A DNA stretch of 64,000 bases from Enoplosus armatus (lineage: Eukaryota; Chordata; Actinopteri; Centrarchiformes; Enoplosidae): assembly GCF_043641665.1 (NCBI RefSeq), contig NC_092202.1, forward strand, positions 16,232,036 through 16,296,035, read 5' to 3'. Positions 1 to 12,939 of the stretch are shown one piece after another. Made by a program: the position numbers and the translations under genes. Each line of letters opens with the position of its first letter. Position 1 is the first letter of the stretch. The notes under the pieces are model-generated. The model saw only the letters and a program-made list of their open reading frames with translations. It made no database searches and was not told the DNA's origin.

Positions 1-2589
1 CACATAGTGCTTGGTGCGATTCCCTGTGGTGACCTGGGAAATGGACAAAAAAAATAAAAAAATAAAATAAACCACACAGTCTCAACAACATCAATCTTTC
101 CTTGCAACAATCCAAAATCCAAATATTTTATTCTCCTTCTAGAACTACATTTACATAGATTACACTTACACTTCAAAAATTGTGGGTTCATTGCAAGAGA
201 GCCAAAAACAAGACAGAGGTCGAAAGAGGGGGGGAGATAAGAACTGATATCTACTTATTATATACTTCCGAATGAAACAGAGGCCAGACAGAAGAAGACA
301 GTATGTGTGCAAGCTCAATTAACCATATTCATAAAGACATTCAGGACCTTGTTTAACACAAGACCAGTTTGCAATTTGAAAGTAAGATTAAAATTGACTG
401 TAAAGTCAACTGCAACAACAACTGAATTCAGGGCTTTTATTTTGGAAAATGCAATACATTTTTTTCCAGAAGACAGAGGGAAAAAACAGACTCCATGTAA
501 CAAAATGAGGTAGTCACCATCCACCATTGTGCATCCGCTGAGTTTAAGGTGCAGAGTTCACCCATCTGCCTGTGGGTGACTCACACTGTGCTGAAAGGTA
601 AATGCAAACCTCCCCCTCCCCACGCTGCACAGACTTGGAATTCACCTCACAAACTGGGACCTGTGGGTGAAAGGCTGAATCATGCTGCTGCCCTGCTGAG
701 AAAGCCGATCAGAAAGCTCCCAACCAGGATACCCAAACAGCCGAGGCTATGTTTTAGCAGAGGAAGCTCGTGAAAGAGACAGCGATGGTGACTGACAGTG
801 ACTTGAGCGCATCATATCCCGAGTAATGGGCTCAGACACCTGCACAACACTTTCTGAAACACACTTTAGAGCTGCTGCTTTCAGAATCAGACGGAGAACT
901 TTGTATTCAGCGCTTCTATTTTGGGCTTTGTGGGAAGAGCTTTTGTGTTTTTTTTGCCCCCCCCCCCCCGCTCTTGAATATCTATCATCTGTTTTCAGAT
1001 TGAGCTGTGATTACAAGCGCCGTTTGTGATTGAAAGGAGCAGACTAGTGCAGCTTTTTTTTTTAAATGTTTTTTCCCCTGAACAGTGATGAAAAAGTGAT
1101 GAAACAATGAAAACCATTAAAAAAAATTTTTTTTTTTTTAATAAGAGCTCCTGAAGGAAGCGCTATCGACTGTGTTTTCAAAAGGCATCGCTTTCTGAAG
1201 AATGGCTGGTGAAGTGGGAGGAGATGAGGTGTGTGTGAGTGGAGGTGAATGTGAGTGCCAACGCTAACACTGCGTTCTTAGCTCTGACTCTGCATATTTC
1301 TGTGCGGCCTTAACATCTAGTAAGCACACCAAGGACCTGGCTACACCACTGGCAAGTGTGCGAAAATATGTGTGTATGCATTCTCCGTGCATGCTGTAGG
1401 TTTGGTTTTGGAAGCATTTATATATTCATCTCAGTCCAGCAAAGGACACAGAATAATGGAGTTGGTGATTGGGTTTTCTAAATTAATAAAAGGCTGATAA
1501 AAAAATTGAAACACGTGTAAATTGCATAATTATCAATACATTAACACCCCTCACTGTAAAAGTTTGAAAATGAAAACTATCTGTTGGTGTGGAGTTAGAA
1601 AGAAGTGAGCTGACCCAGACCTCTGTAGCCCTGCTGCTCGTCTCTACTGCAGGCTAGAGGCTACGTTAGCCGCTACTAGCGCTACACAGGGCAAAAAAAA
1701 AAAAAGTCCCGAAAATCTGGCAGCGCTGGCAGGACAACCCTGGGAGGACAATGGGCCAGTCTATTGTTGCCTAATGAGGATTTAATTCTGCTCACACACA
1801 TTCATGCACAGTAACACTCATGTATGCGTACACACATTCATAGACATGCACACGAGCACAGACATATAGACACACACATTCGAAAGACATGACTATTCCT
1901 CCCACTACAGTGGTCATGTATATTCTGCCGTCACCACATGCAAATGGGTTTCGGCTCTCCTCTCCTCAGAGCGTGCGGTACTGTGCTGCATGGCAAGTCA
2001 ATTACAGACAAGCCAAGATTAATTCTGCACAATGTCCCGCGTAGCAAGTCTTTTCCATTTCAAGCCGACAGCGCTGTATGTTATCTGAGCAGCAGAGTTT
2101 ATCAGTAAAAAAAAAAAAAAAAAAAGAGACAGAAAGCTGCAGCCTCAGATGTGCGTGCAAACACAGCACAACTGAATAGATACACCGACAGATACGACTC
2201 ACGCACAAATGCTGAACGATAGTAAATAAAGGGAGAGGCAGGTTTCTGAGCGACAAAGCTAAAGGTACAACACTACGGTATTAATATAGTAATGACTATA
2301 TTCATTTTGAGACATTAGTGTAATTAACAAATGAGAGCACTGCTGAGGAGACTGGGGGCTGCTATTATCATGACAATGAGATCAGAGTTGAGTGGAAATC
2401 TGCACACATGGAGCTCGTGTTTTCGATCTTTGACAAGGGCAAATAGTGGCGAGAGACCAATGTGCGCCAGACAAACAAAATAATTGGTCGCTCGTGTTGC
2501 TTGCTGTGACAAGCCCACAGGGGGAATCGCCTGAATCTGCAGTTTCCCCTCAGCTCTACAGGCCTTCATAGTGTCTTTTAGCTCATCGA

Positions 2590-2960
2590 GTCGCTGGTTC
2601 TGGTTATACGGTCTGCAAATTTACTGTTGTGGTTCTGGCTCAGTGCACTCATTAACCTTGTTTCTGTTGGCAGCAGGCAGCTGTTTTCAGCTCCGATAAA
2701 AGCCACCGTACACGACCTGCTCAGCAGCAAACAGCAGACAGACACAGTTAAGAGAACTAGCTGGTGAACATGGTGGAGCGTTAAGCAGCTTCAGAGGCAG
2801 ATATTTCCCTCTGGGAGTTGATGGAGACCAAAGCAGAGCTAAAATGGGAGTGATTATCATTCACCAGGTGACACAAAAACAAACTCAACATCCACTTTTT
2901 GGGTGATAATATGTCAGTCTTGTGTGGGGGGCACTCAAATAAGAGACAAATAAAAAAAAA
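2590..2960 (+). repeat. Anonymous interspersed repeat, copy 1 of 3 in the window
   Basis: The core (about 2765-2880) aligns well with the reverse complement of 40727-40850 and with 45535-45640. Shared blocks include GGAGACCAAA followed by CAGAGCTAAA, GCAGATATTTCCCTC and CCAGGTGACACAAA. Three dispersed copies in both orientations show a mobile or formerly mobile repeat. No coding region or terminal repeat was recognised, and I cannot name the family. The outer limits are estimates. Confidence 0.6.
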
Positions 2961-3045
2961 ATAGAAGGAACAGTTAAATGATATCCTGACTTTTAGTGCT
3001 GCAAGAGTGAGTCCTAAAGCCCGTAAATGAGTTAGCATTTTTACA

Positions 3046-3457
3046 CTTCCGGTTCCCTCGTCTCAAAGTCAGTGGGTTTTTTGAATAGCACACAAGCTTA
3101 AGAGATTTTCGCGTTTTGTTGTATGACATAAAATACGTCAGGAGAAACCCCACTTGTGAATTTTGAAGGTTTTACATGTCTTAAAAAAGGCGGTTGCTAA
3201 CAAGTGGCTAAATGAGACTACAGAGGTTGACGCGGACATTAATGTCTTCATGCTGAACACGGAAAGTCATCTACTCACTAGTCCGTCTTTACAGCCTCGT
3301 TGTGTTTATACTCTATCTACTATATAAAGTGAAGCTTAGTGGTGGTGAAGTTGAAGTAATGCGACTGTACTCAAAGAGTTGGTCTAGTTGGTCTATTTTC
3401 TGAAATAATCCAAAATCCCATGGAAAAAATCCCATTGGCTTTTTGTCGAGGGAACCA
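3046..3457. repeat. Imperfect inverted repeat pair (3050-3082 and 3423-3457)
   Basis: The left arm reads GGTTCCCTCGTCTCAAAG and continues to a GGG plus T-run. The reverse complement of the right arm reads GGTTCCCTCGACAAAAAGCC and continues to a GGGA plus T-run. The arms are about 370 bp apart. This could be a small element with inverted ends or two opposed copies of a short repeat. The interior looked familiar as recurrent teleost intronic sequence, but I cannot name it. Confidence 0.45.
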
Positions 3458-4107
3458 GGGCGATGCTAACTTCTGGGTTTGTCCACCAAAATACATCATC
3501 CCTGCAACACTCTATAATCAAGATATCGAAACACTGGATTCTAAATTTCCAACCTGATAGCGTCTTTTGACTCTCACTGTCTACTCTCATGTCATTCAAA
3601 CTCCACAGTTTGTAACTCGGGTTTCTCCAAACTCAAACTGAGTTTACTGAACAGATGTCACATCAGTTATTATCTCAGCCTTGACAAAGCTCCTCCAGAG
3701 CCACTGAAGACACTACAGTCTTACTTAACTTAACAGGCTGAGTAGTGCTCCCTATGACTAGTGTGTTGACATGGAAAATCATCTCATATTCATTTCATTG
3801 ATTCATATTGAGTCACTTCACATGATCTTGTCATTTACATATGAGGACATGCTGTTTTATCCTCAAATGAAGAGGTGGTTTTTAAAAAATGTTTTTTAAA
3901 TGAAATGACACTATATTGAGGTGTCACTACAAAATGGAACAAAGTAGGTAAGATCAGCATGCTTATGATGATTGATAAAGAAAGTAAGCCCATTATTTGC
4001 CAAAATTAAAATATTTAAATTTTCTGTCAATGTTTCTATTTCACTAAAATAATTCAATAATAGACCAGCCACAGCTCTTTCACCTCCCCTGTCGTGGTGG
4101 TGTTTAC

Positions 4108-4226
4108 CTTGACAAATATGTAGTCGTCCTGCACCAGCAGCGAGTTGTGGTCGATTTTGCCGAGGAACTGAGCCGTCACCATTTTGTCCGAACAGTTCTG
4201 GATGAGGCAGGTAACGTACAGGTAAC
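4108..4226 (-). CDS. sorcs2: sorcs2 internal exon, fourth visible in transcript order (VPS10 domain)
   Basis: This 119-bp exon adds two bases to complete a Gly codon and then 39 codons, running from YLYVTCLIQNCSDKMV to VQDDYIFVK. SorCS receptors are type I membrane sorting receptors of neurons; SorCS2 is known to bind proneurotrophins together with p75NTR and to take part in TrkB trafficking. This part belongs to the luminal VPS10 beta-propeller. It contains an N-glycosylation sequon, N-C-S, and the family block IDHNSLLVQDDYIF. Splice sites on the minus strand are cctgcag before the exon and AAG followed by gtaaac after it. Entry is phase 1 and exit phase 0. The open frame continues a short way into the intron and then stops, so the splice donor, not the stop, is taken as the end. 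Assignment to SorCS2 over SorCS1/3 rests on remembered family patterns. Confidence 0.88.
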
Positions 4227-4939
4227 CTGCAGGTGCACACAGGGGCAAGCAGAAAAGAACGGTTACTTTGGGTAAAATGTAAAAGAAAATAAAGGAAGTT
4301 GTTTAAACAATGAATAAATAAATAAAAAAAAATGTGACACGCAATATGTTCAAATGTACTTAAAAAAATAAATCCACTGACATTCCAGGATATATTGTTG
4401 CTAAATATATATATATACATATATATATTTAATGCTCATCCCAGTATTCGATTCACAATATATTGACTTATATTTTGAAACAGACTCTGTGCTGTAGATG
4501 GCCATGTGAGCTATGTTAAGTGGGGACAGTGAAAGGGAAAGGAAGCAAGAACGAGAGTAACTTAATTCATTCCGTTTCAGTTCATATATATGTCTACAAA
4601 AATCGATTTACATTTACATTATCCATAAAACAAGCCAACCAACAGAGAGGGAAAAGAGGAAGGGGACAAAGTGTGGGAGAAAACTAGGCCAATAAAAACA
4701 TTGAGACATCATTTTTCAAACTCCATAAGATACGACAGCCTCCCCATAGACATACAGCCGTCCTAGCATCCAAATGGCCAGGAGGGATTATCCTCCCAGA
4801 GACACGCAGATAGGTTAGCGCCTGTTGCAAAGCTCACCCAGTATTGAATTTCAACCAGCAGCTGCATCAGCAACATTGCTGGCTGAAATTCGGCCATTAC
4901 TCTCCTCCCAGAGGTGACAAACCGGCAATAGAGGAAATG

Positions 4940-4940
<1 letters not shown>

Positions 4941-4974
<34 letters not shown>
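4941..4974. repeat. Compound microsatellite (TC)n(AC)n
   Basis: About seven TC units run directly into about ten AC units inside a sorcs2 intron. Open frames across it on the minus strand are artefacts of the repeat. Confidence 0.95.
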
Positions 4975-5734
4975 GTGAGGTCGTTTGTTCAGGAGTGAGA
5001 TGCTGCAGCAGACACGTACTGCACAAACCCCCACGTTTTTGCATGACAGCAATTGTGTTTTGACCTTCGACTGACTACATGCAATCCTTAACTTGTTCAC
5101 CGCGACAACTCACCATGAACAAATACAGCTTAAAAGCTTATATGCCCCTCCAGAGGATGAGACATTTACCAAATCGGCTTTGATATGAATCTTTTAAAAG
5201 TTAGCGTAACTACATGCAGATGTGGCTGTGGTTTGAAAGTTGTCATCCAGCACAGGACTGCAAAGAATTTAGGGATTTAGCCTCTTGGGGGCACGAATGC
5301 ACTCACTTTCATGGAAATGTGATTATTAGATTATGAGATCTCATGTGTGAAGTTGACATTTCAGCCCGCAGGCAGGCGGTGCTAGGATAGCTAATGTGAG
5401 TGTGAAAATATGAAAAGGGTTAATCCTATCTTTTAGGATCAATCAACACATTGATCAGGTTTTGGCCTGACGATGGACCTTAAAAACGTTGCCAGAATCT
5501 TTAACAAAGGTCCGGCTGCACACCTTGCTCCTGGTGAAACCCAGATCGGAGAGCCATAGGGATCCCTAGGAGTAAGGGATGTTGCCTTGCTTTTCTAGTT
5601 CTAGTTCTAGTCTACTAGTTATTTTCAATCGCATTTTAAAAAAATCATTGCTAAACAATCGGAAATGAAAAACAAAACTTCCTGCAGCGTTTCACAGTGA
5701 CAAAACTAAGAGTCAACAGTCATGCCGGCAGCTC

Positions 5735-6125
5735 TGTGAGCCTGCAGCTACTTAAGGCACAGCTTTGGGCTTAATGCTAACATCGGCATGCTAACATGCG
5801 CACAGTGACAATGCTAGCAAGCTAATGTTTCGCAGTTATAATATTTGACATGTTCACTATGTTAGTTTAGCGTGTTGACATACTAACATTTGCTCAGTAC
5901 TAAAGACAAAGTCCAGGTTGATGTGAGTGACTTTAGTTTTGCAGGTTTCTTTGGCTATAAATTCTTCTATAAATAAACATTTTGACCTGATGATGGCACG
6001 AGAGGAAAAGTCAGTGGATCACCAAAGTCATGAGAATTCATCCTCTGGAACCTTGAATGTCTTAGCAAATTTCATTGCAATCTATCCATTAGTTTTTGAG
6101 GTATTTCAGTCGCTCTGTCATTGAG
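5735..6125 (+). repeat. Teleost interspersed repeat with GCTAACAT-rich head, longest copy
   Basis: The left half is full of GCTAACAT-type words. The right half contains CCTGATGATGGC, GGATCACCAAAGTCAT and CAATCTATCCATTAG, then a TTTCAGTC tail. The same blocks recur at 17340-17515, 46945-47280 (minus strand) and 48620-48850. I recognise this as a very common percomorph intronic repeat but cannot give a secure family name. No coding capacity is visible. Confidence 0.7.
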
Positions 6126-8493
6126 GTAAATAAAGGCCATTATTCAGGGGTCGATGCTATAAGTTAAATAAAAACCCACCTTTAAGAAAGCCATATGAAA
6201 AGTGTAATGTTCAAGTGCAACTGGACAAAAGTTACTTTAACTTACTCTTGTATGTTGTGGCAAATGTAGTTGAGTACTTCTTTCGCACCTAACACACTAT
6301 AAGACACAATATTTGGCTAGCTTTTGGGATTGGCCCTTGGCTGTTCCCTAACAAACATTGTAACGCTACTTAACATACTGTGAAAAAAGCTCTCTAAACA
6401 TGGTTAAATCTTGTTAAATAAAGTTCTTGGGGGGGAAACTGACTGCTGACCGCACTCCTGGGGGCATCTTTATATATCCATGTGACAACATATCAGGTAC
6501 CAGAGAACATACACAGGCGCTTATGACTTATGACTTACAAACTTATGAAACAACTCATATGACTGAGTCTGTCTCCATTGGCTCTGTCCTTTTTCTCTCT
6601 CCGCTGTGTCTTTGTTCAAGAGGTGTCTGGTCTAACAAATGGACTGGCTAATTTATTGAAAAGCCTGGACGTTTAATCAAAGCAGCATACGGCGGAGAGC
6701 TCATTAAAAAACCATTAGATTGGGCTAAGTGTTCAGTTCCAGCTTGTGGCACATGCACTTCTTCATGCTACTTGCTGTCCTCACACACCTGCAAACACAC
6801 TCGCATACCAAGCACACAAGCATTTCTCCTGCACCTGTGCAACTGATGTGGTATGACAAAGGAAAGTGTAAGAACTAAATAGTGACTTTGACATTTTTGT
6901 GACATTTGTGAATAATTTATTATATTATGGAGGGGTGTGTGTGTGTTTACACATGTATGTCCCCGTCTGTCTCTCTACACGCCTAAAAGTGAGGTGTATG
7001 AATGCGTGCATGCTTGTGTGTATAGGTGCATGAACAAGGTACACTCACGCTTTCCTGCACATCAATCTCCCTTAATGACACACACATACACAAACACACT
7101 CCCTCCAGCCTCCCTGTTCCCATGGCTCATCCATCAATCGACCACCCTCATTTCTCTGGAGTCCCGTCCCTCTCGTCAACCAGCAGCCCTGGGTGCAACC
7201 CCCCCCCCGTACGGCCTGGGCAGGCTCCTCGCCTCTACAGAGACTCTGTGTCCTTCTTTGTAGCATGCCACCGTTTAACCTTGGCGATGCCACGTGTGAC
7301 AGGGGGGCACAGGCCGAACAGATTGGTTCGGCATGCCTGATCGCTCCCCTCAACTATCTATCTATCTGGGCATGGAAGCAAGGAGGGGAAAAGGGAGGAG
7401 AATGAGAAGGAGGAGGGGGGGACCATGTGGCGCTACCTAGCCCTGAGAAGAGCTCTCGTGCCTGGGCAGCTGGCCCAGACAGACAGCCTCTCCAGTTCAC
7501 CCTCCCCAAACACAGGCAGCCTTGTTCGGGCAGACAGCTTTCACATTGCAGGCAGCATCTTCCAGTGTGTGGGTTAAAAGACTGCATGTCTCCTCAAGGG
7601 ATGTAAGAGGTGTTTGTATTTTTCCAGAGGGGAGGTTTATGGAGAAATAGAGTGTGGCACTGCAAATATAAAAATCATATCCGAAATTTGCCCTTCACTA
7701 TCTGTCACTGCTCCCTGACTTTGCCTGCTCAGGTTTATTTAGAGTGGGGGATTATGTTTTGGGAGAACCATGTCCAGAACACACACGCATTTGCAACCAC
7801 ACGTTGACAAACCCACACAATCTCAAATACACACTACTTCTATTACCCTCTTGGCCCTCGGTGGGGTGTTAAGCAACCTGCCTGTCACTCAGCTGATATG
7901 ATAATCCACATTTGCTGTTGTTGCCCTGGAGGCCCCTGAGACCCCTCCTTAATTTACCCATTAATTCTCCATTGACCCCCCCACACACACACAGACACAC
8001 ACAGAAACACACCCCACCCACAGCAAGGTCAGCCATTCATCGCTTCTATTACCTGCACTTACACTGCAGGCTATGCTATGACTAGTACTGCTATGATGGG
8101 TAGACAGCACATTAGAATTCTCCACCTCAGCAAGTCTTGAAGACAAGTGACTCTTGTCTCCAGAACTGATCCTAATCAAATGTTTGGCCAACTGGCAAAG
8201 TTTTGTGATGATTGGACACACAGTTTCTCTACTCTCTACTCTATAGTTCTAGTACTACGTGTTTAGATCTGTAATAACTATGGTGATACAAGTAAAATGC
8301 ACATTCTACATATTCAGGAAACCAGGAGGATGACAGCTCAGTGTCATGGTGCGTTCACACTGACTGCAAAGCAAATGTTGGCGGTGTCACGACTGCATTT
8401 GAAGTTAATGAACAGACGCACATTTGCTCTGGGTGTCGGGAATTGAGGTGAAGCCGGGTCCATGCGAGTTGGGTTAGGTTTGAGTTTTTTTAA

Positions 8494-9031
8494 AGGGGAC
8501 CTATTATGCTCATTTTCAGCTCTATATTTTCATTTTGTGATTCCACTAGAGTAGCTTTGCATGATTCACAGTTCAAAAAAAGTCCTGATTTATCTTCTAC
8601 CGGCCCTTCATGGAGCCCCTCAGTTCACCCTCTGTCTGAAACAACCCGTTTGAGCTCCTGTCTCTTTAAGGACCCCCTCTCCCGAAAAGCCCACTTTCTT
8701 CTGATTGGCCCGGCCAAGTTCCGGAAGTCTTTGGAAGAATTTCCAAGGGCAAACTGTAAACCTAATGTTACCAACAACCAACGTAAACATAAACATCTGG
8801 TCTGTGCCTGGAGCAGAGATACCATGTGATACCATATATCTGTGCCTGTCTGACATCAGATAGACACGGCGGTTGAAAAAACTGAAACAGAGCGTTCAAA
8901 GCAGTCTGGAGCCTGAGCTTTTGGCTCACAGAGACTTTTACATACGTTTACCTAATTATTTGGCAACTTCAGCAACAGTTAGTATGAATATCCGACATTG
9001 TAACATTATATATATTGTATATTGACATTGT

Positions 9032-9069
<38 letters not shown>

Positions 9070-9101
9070 AAGAGGATAAGGAAAAGCATAATAGGGCCTC
9101 T
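8494..9101. mobile_element. Non-autonomous piggyBac-like MITE flanked by TTAA
   Basis: The 608-bp element begins AGGGGACCTATTATGCT. Its other end, reverse complemented, reads AGAGGCCCTATTATGCT, giving a 17-bp terminal inverted repeat with two mismatches. Both ends abut TTAA (8490-8493 and 9102-9105), the target site of piggyBac transposases. There is no transposase frame, so it would need a transposase supplied in trans. An (AT)n microsatellite has grown near its right end. Assignment to piggyBac rests on the TTAA target and the position of the ends; sequence similarity to a specific autonomous element was not tested. Confidence 0.75.
9034..9067. repeat. (AT)n microsatellite inside the piggyBac-like MITE
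   Basis: About 17 AT units lie close to the right inverted end of the MITE. Confidence 0.9.
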
Positions 9102-9639
9102 TTAAGCTGAGAACAGTATGTTTATGCTGAGGCTTTGTGACTCCAAGAATGTACGGAAAAAAGGGAAGCTAGCTAGCTACCTCCAGCTCACATCTGTACA
9201 GTTGGTACATTGGCTGTTCCGGGCAAATAAAGATAGATTACACAAACAGTCCAGCAGTCAAATTTGACATACAGCAAGCTGAAAGTTTGCTTTAGGGTCA
9301 ACCATGAGGTACCCTGTGGGTTGAAGACGGTGTGGTTCTGAGTTTTTAACCACTAGCGCAACGGATCAGTGTTTTTTACGAGTGGCTCCCTGTTGTGTTT
9401 GTATCTTGTGCGTGTGCAACAAGGGTGATGTAGCACACCTCAAATTGAATAGTTGGTGGTAGCAATGCAGCAATGAGCCAACAAAGGCAAGAAAGAAGAC
9501 TGCTAGCCGACAAACATGGACGTGAACAATGCAGGTTTCAAATGTTTCCAAAGATCTGCGCTGCAAATATATATATATTTTTTTTAAAGATCTTTTTTTC
9601 CAGCATTTGTGCCCATCATTATACATTGACAGCTGAACA

Positions 9640-9760
9640 TAGGCAGGAAAGGTGGAAGAGAGAGAGGATGGCATGCAGCAAAGAGCATGGTTTGGAATCG
9701 AACCTGCATTGCTGCAGTAAGGACTCACGGCCGGGCCACACATCCTACCTCTACCTGTGT
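9640..9760 (-). mobile_element. tRNA-derived SINE, minus orientation
   Basis: Read on the minus strand, a tRNA-like head is followed by an intact pol III B box GGTTCGATTCC (plus-strand 9694-9704). Next comes the tail block CTTTGCTGCATG and a CT-rich run. The same order is seen in the copy at 12940-13066. The A box is not clear in this copy. SINEs of this type are moved by LINE machinery; this copy lies passively in a sorcs2 intron. Confidence 0.7.
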
Positions 9761-10324
9761 GTGATGTCTAACCTCGCTGAACTGCTCTGCCTTTGATAAT
9801 GGCCATCGATGATAGAACGTTTGGTTTCATTTCATTCTAAACTCAAGGTTTATTTTGTTTTGACAGAAAAAGGGTTAAGAGGCATGTGCTCAAGTGTAAG
9901 TGTAGGTAAGCTCCCGGAACGTCCAGCGAATGTTTTCCAAAGAAGGAAATAGCTTTTTTTCAAGCAACAAAAATCCACAAGGCTCACCATTAAATGCCTG
10001 GTCCCGCCAGAAGAGGCAAAGTGAAATTAATTTGTTTTGCACCGCAAAAAAAAAAGGTAGTGCTTGAAGCTTGGTGACCTAGTGACTAGTTGCTCTCTTG
10101 GTTTCTCATGCTTGGTTCACAATTTGTCGACGATGTGAATTTGTGGGACAAAGTTAAACACATTTACATTTACAAGCCTCTCTGGGCAAATCCACCAATT
10201 GTGGCAATTCCATTAAAATGAATACACATTGGTCAGACATCTCACCGTGCCGGTGGGGCCAGGCCCCAACAGTATCACGAATAAATATATCAATGATAAA
10301 TGAGCAGATGAAACATCACTGTAC

Positions 10325-10389
10325 CTCCACTCGTATCTTGCATTTCCATGTGCACCAGATCAGGGTCCACATCCACACCCGATACTGAC
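10325..10389 (-). CDS. sorcs2: sorcs2 internal exon, third visible in transcript order (VPS10 domain)
   Basis: This 65-bp exon supplies the last base of a Trp codon split across the intron, then 21 codons (SVSGVDVDPDLVHMEMQDTSG), then the first base of a Gly codon. Entry is phase 2 and exit phase 1. The acceptor is ttccag and the donor GAG followed by gtacag. The motif DPDLVHxExQD is a conserved link between blades of the SorCS propeller. The exon is too short to stand out as an open frame; it was found because it must bridge VFW in the previous exon and YLYVTC in the next, and it does so in frame. Confidence 0.88.
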
Positions 10390-10570
10390 CTGGAACACAG
10401 ACGATAATTACATCAATCAATGGCACCTCTTGACCAGGGATAGTACATTTAATCAGAAATTTTGACTTAAAGCCACATAACACCTACTTCAGACTTCAGA
10501 ATTGAACTGAATAGAGAGTGGAGGTCAGGGTGGTTGATAGACCTGTTTTCGAGTGGGAGGCCGAAGTTCT

Positions 10571-10595
10571 GGGGGGGGGGGGGGGGGGGGGGGGG
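10571..10595 (+). repeat. Poly-G run of 25
   Basis: Twenty-five consecutive G residues lie within a sorcs2 intron. The neighbouring sequence, ending TTTGAGAACCACTG near 10690, looks like the end of a decayed DNA transposon. The exact run length is likely to be unreliable in sequencing. Confidence 0.9.
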
Positions 10596-12939
10596 CTACA
10601 GAATTCAATTTGTTTACGTGTGGCGGGTGGACATGAACTGTTTTCGGCCTCTGAAGGGGGGCATGACAGAAAACATTTGAGAACCACTGCCCTAACCTAA
10701 CTTTAACCAAGTTCTTTAGTTACCATAGTTCATGAACACAATCACAGTGAGATGTTGTACAAAGAAAGAATTGAAAAAAAGAAAAGAAAAAACATTGGCA
10801 GTGAAACCCCCCCCACCACTGAACGAAATCGGGGGCTTTGTGGAATCATGCAATATTAATGTTCTTGTCTGGGGATACACTTCCGTATTTAGTATTAAAA
10901 TCTTTTAGCTCACTTGAGGAAATGCAATTCTGTTCCAGCGGACTGGGATAATGTGGACTTTGTTTGCTGTTTGCTATTTCAGTGTCTTGACAGAAGGTAG
11001 AACCTACATAGATCCACTGAACTCTTGCTACTATCAAGATGGATTCTTTAAATTTTTGAACTAATTTTGTTTATTGGCAAATGAATCTCATCCCAGTGGC
11101 AGATAATTATTTGATAAATAAAATATTTAAAATTGAATGTCAGATCCTTGATCACAGCATACGAGTAAACACACATATTCTTTGGTCCCCTTTGATTACA
11201 CAGAAACCTCAGCAGATATGCACAGCTCAGCCCTTCCTGGAAAGTCCACTCAGATGTCCTCAGCCTTGCTTAACATGCTTAAAACCTCCAAAATTGTACA
11301 TTGGAAGCACATTGACATGCACTACAGTACACTAGCTCTATGTGCCCTTCAGTGAGCGGTAAACTAAGCAGTTCATCCGATTAGGACTGTGTGGCGTGAA
11401 ATTTCCCCAGCTCAGTAAAGATAGAGTGGAGATTTAAAACCTTGTTACTTTGCCTATAAAGAGACTTTACGAGCAATTAGCAGGCCATGGAGGAACGGGA
11501 GAGAGAGGATGGATCACAGGATCTGGTGATAATGGATGACGAGTCTTCTTCAAGTGATCTGTAGGAACAGTTTGCCTACTGGTCTATTAAAATCAAGAAA
11601 TTCAAGTATTACATATGGCTTTAGTCAATTCTCCATTAGACCAACAGAAAGTCCACCTACCTTAGTGGCTTTACAGGTGACGATACCAGTAAAATATACC
11701 ACATTATTTAATTAATTACATTACATTTCACAGCTCTCATTTTCAGAGCAGCTGATGATACTAAAGCAAATCCAGATGACCGCCATGAGTTGTTTTATGA
11801 ATCTGGTTCTGCTAGCATCTAGTTGTCTGTGGTCGAAAAAGCACCTTCTCTTACTAGAGTAAAAGGAGCAATGCCACAAAAGATGAAACTGTAATACATG
11901 TAAAAGTATAGTATAGAGCCCGACAGTTGTCAAGGAGGAAAAACATTTTTAATAAATCGGAATTAACAGATTAACAGATCAAACAAATGAATACAAATTA
12001 ACAATGAATGCACACAAATTGGCAGAACATACGGTTTCATAATTAGTTGACAGCTGTCTTTGCACACAGTACTGTCATGTTATGTTATGTGCCAAAGCTG
12101 GCCAGTGTTGCTGAAACAATGTCCAATGTAGCCTACTGCATCATCGCAACTCTTTATAAAGAATCATGAGGGTACAAGGATCAGTTTAATGAATGTAATA
12201 ACAATGATATTAACGTAAAGGAATGAATTGAGTATTTGTAGCCACCGCAATACCAAAACACAGCAGCTAGCCTGTCACTAACACTCTGGGTGTGCTGCAA
12301 CCTGCTACTTCCAGCCTACCACTACAGTAACTTGCTATTGAGCGTTAGGGGAGTATTGATTTGATTTTCAGGCCACGGACAATAAAAACGAGCTACTTAG
12401 ATTTGCAGTTTTGGTTCGGTTTTGGATAGAGACTCATGGATGTAATCTTGACATGACCGTTGACATCCCTTGAGCAGATGTTAAAGTGTAAACAATATTG
12501 TTAAATGCTATGTTCTGTTTAATGCTATGCTGTGTTCATTTTGGCTGCAACTACTGAATGTCACTGTCATTATCATTTAATCTACGCCTATACAATATCG
12601 TCACAATTTCAAAAAGCTCAATGTGACGTCTTCAAATGTCTTGTTGTATCCAACCAACCGTCCAAAAACCTAAAGATATTATACATTATGCAACAGAAAG
12701 TCAACATTTCTCCAGTGCTTATGGTTGGAAATACACTTCTTCTTTGGCCAACAACAGCCATAATTATGGGACTTCTTAAAGTAACTGCAATAAAGCACAA
12801 AACGTGTACTCTTAGTGGAGGAAAAGTAGTAGCAAGTGTTTGTAAATGGAAATACAGTAACCAAGAACAGTACCAAGGGCCTCATTTATAAAGGGCCTGA
12901 AATGTGCGTACGCCACTTTCTAAAGAGTAGGATGGTATA

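Larger units (their letters stand above)
1..4107. other. Non-coding flank downstream of the last visible sorcs2 exon
   Basis: No exon or gene was recognised here. The next sorcs2 exon should resume the VPS10 domain in phase 0 with a YY-V-S-Y-R-R-like motif on the minus strand, and no such motif was seen, so this exon probably lies left of the window. The stretch holds a 13-base C run (957-969), A/T homopolymers near 1120 and 2107, AC-rich sequence near 1790-1880, and two interspersed repeats listed separately (2590-2960 and 3046-3457). The short open frames here resemble no family I know. Confidence 0.6.
4227..10324 (-). other. sorcs2 intron (6.1 kb)
   Basis: This is the intron between the exons at 10325-10389 and 4108-4226, in phase 1, with donor gtacag and acceptor ctgcag. 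It carries a CT/AC microsatellite (4941-4974), a teleost interspersed repeat (5735-6125), a piggyBac-like MITE (8494-9101) and a SINE (9640-9760). AT-rich palindromic sequence lies at 4402-4432. GT- and AC-rich stretches occur near 6935, 7080 and 7980. No further exon or RNA gene was seen. Confidence 0.75.

Noticed and set aside
3911..4420. 169-codon minus-strand frame overlapping the fourth sorcs2 exon
   Set aside because: It is in a different frame from the VPS10 translation and is a shadow of the exon region.
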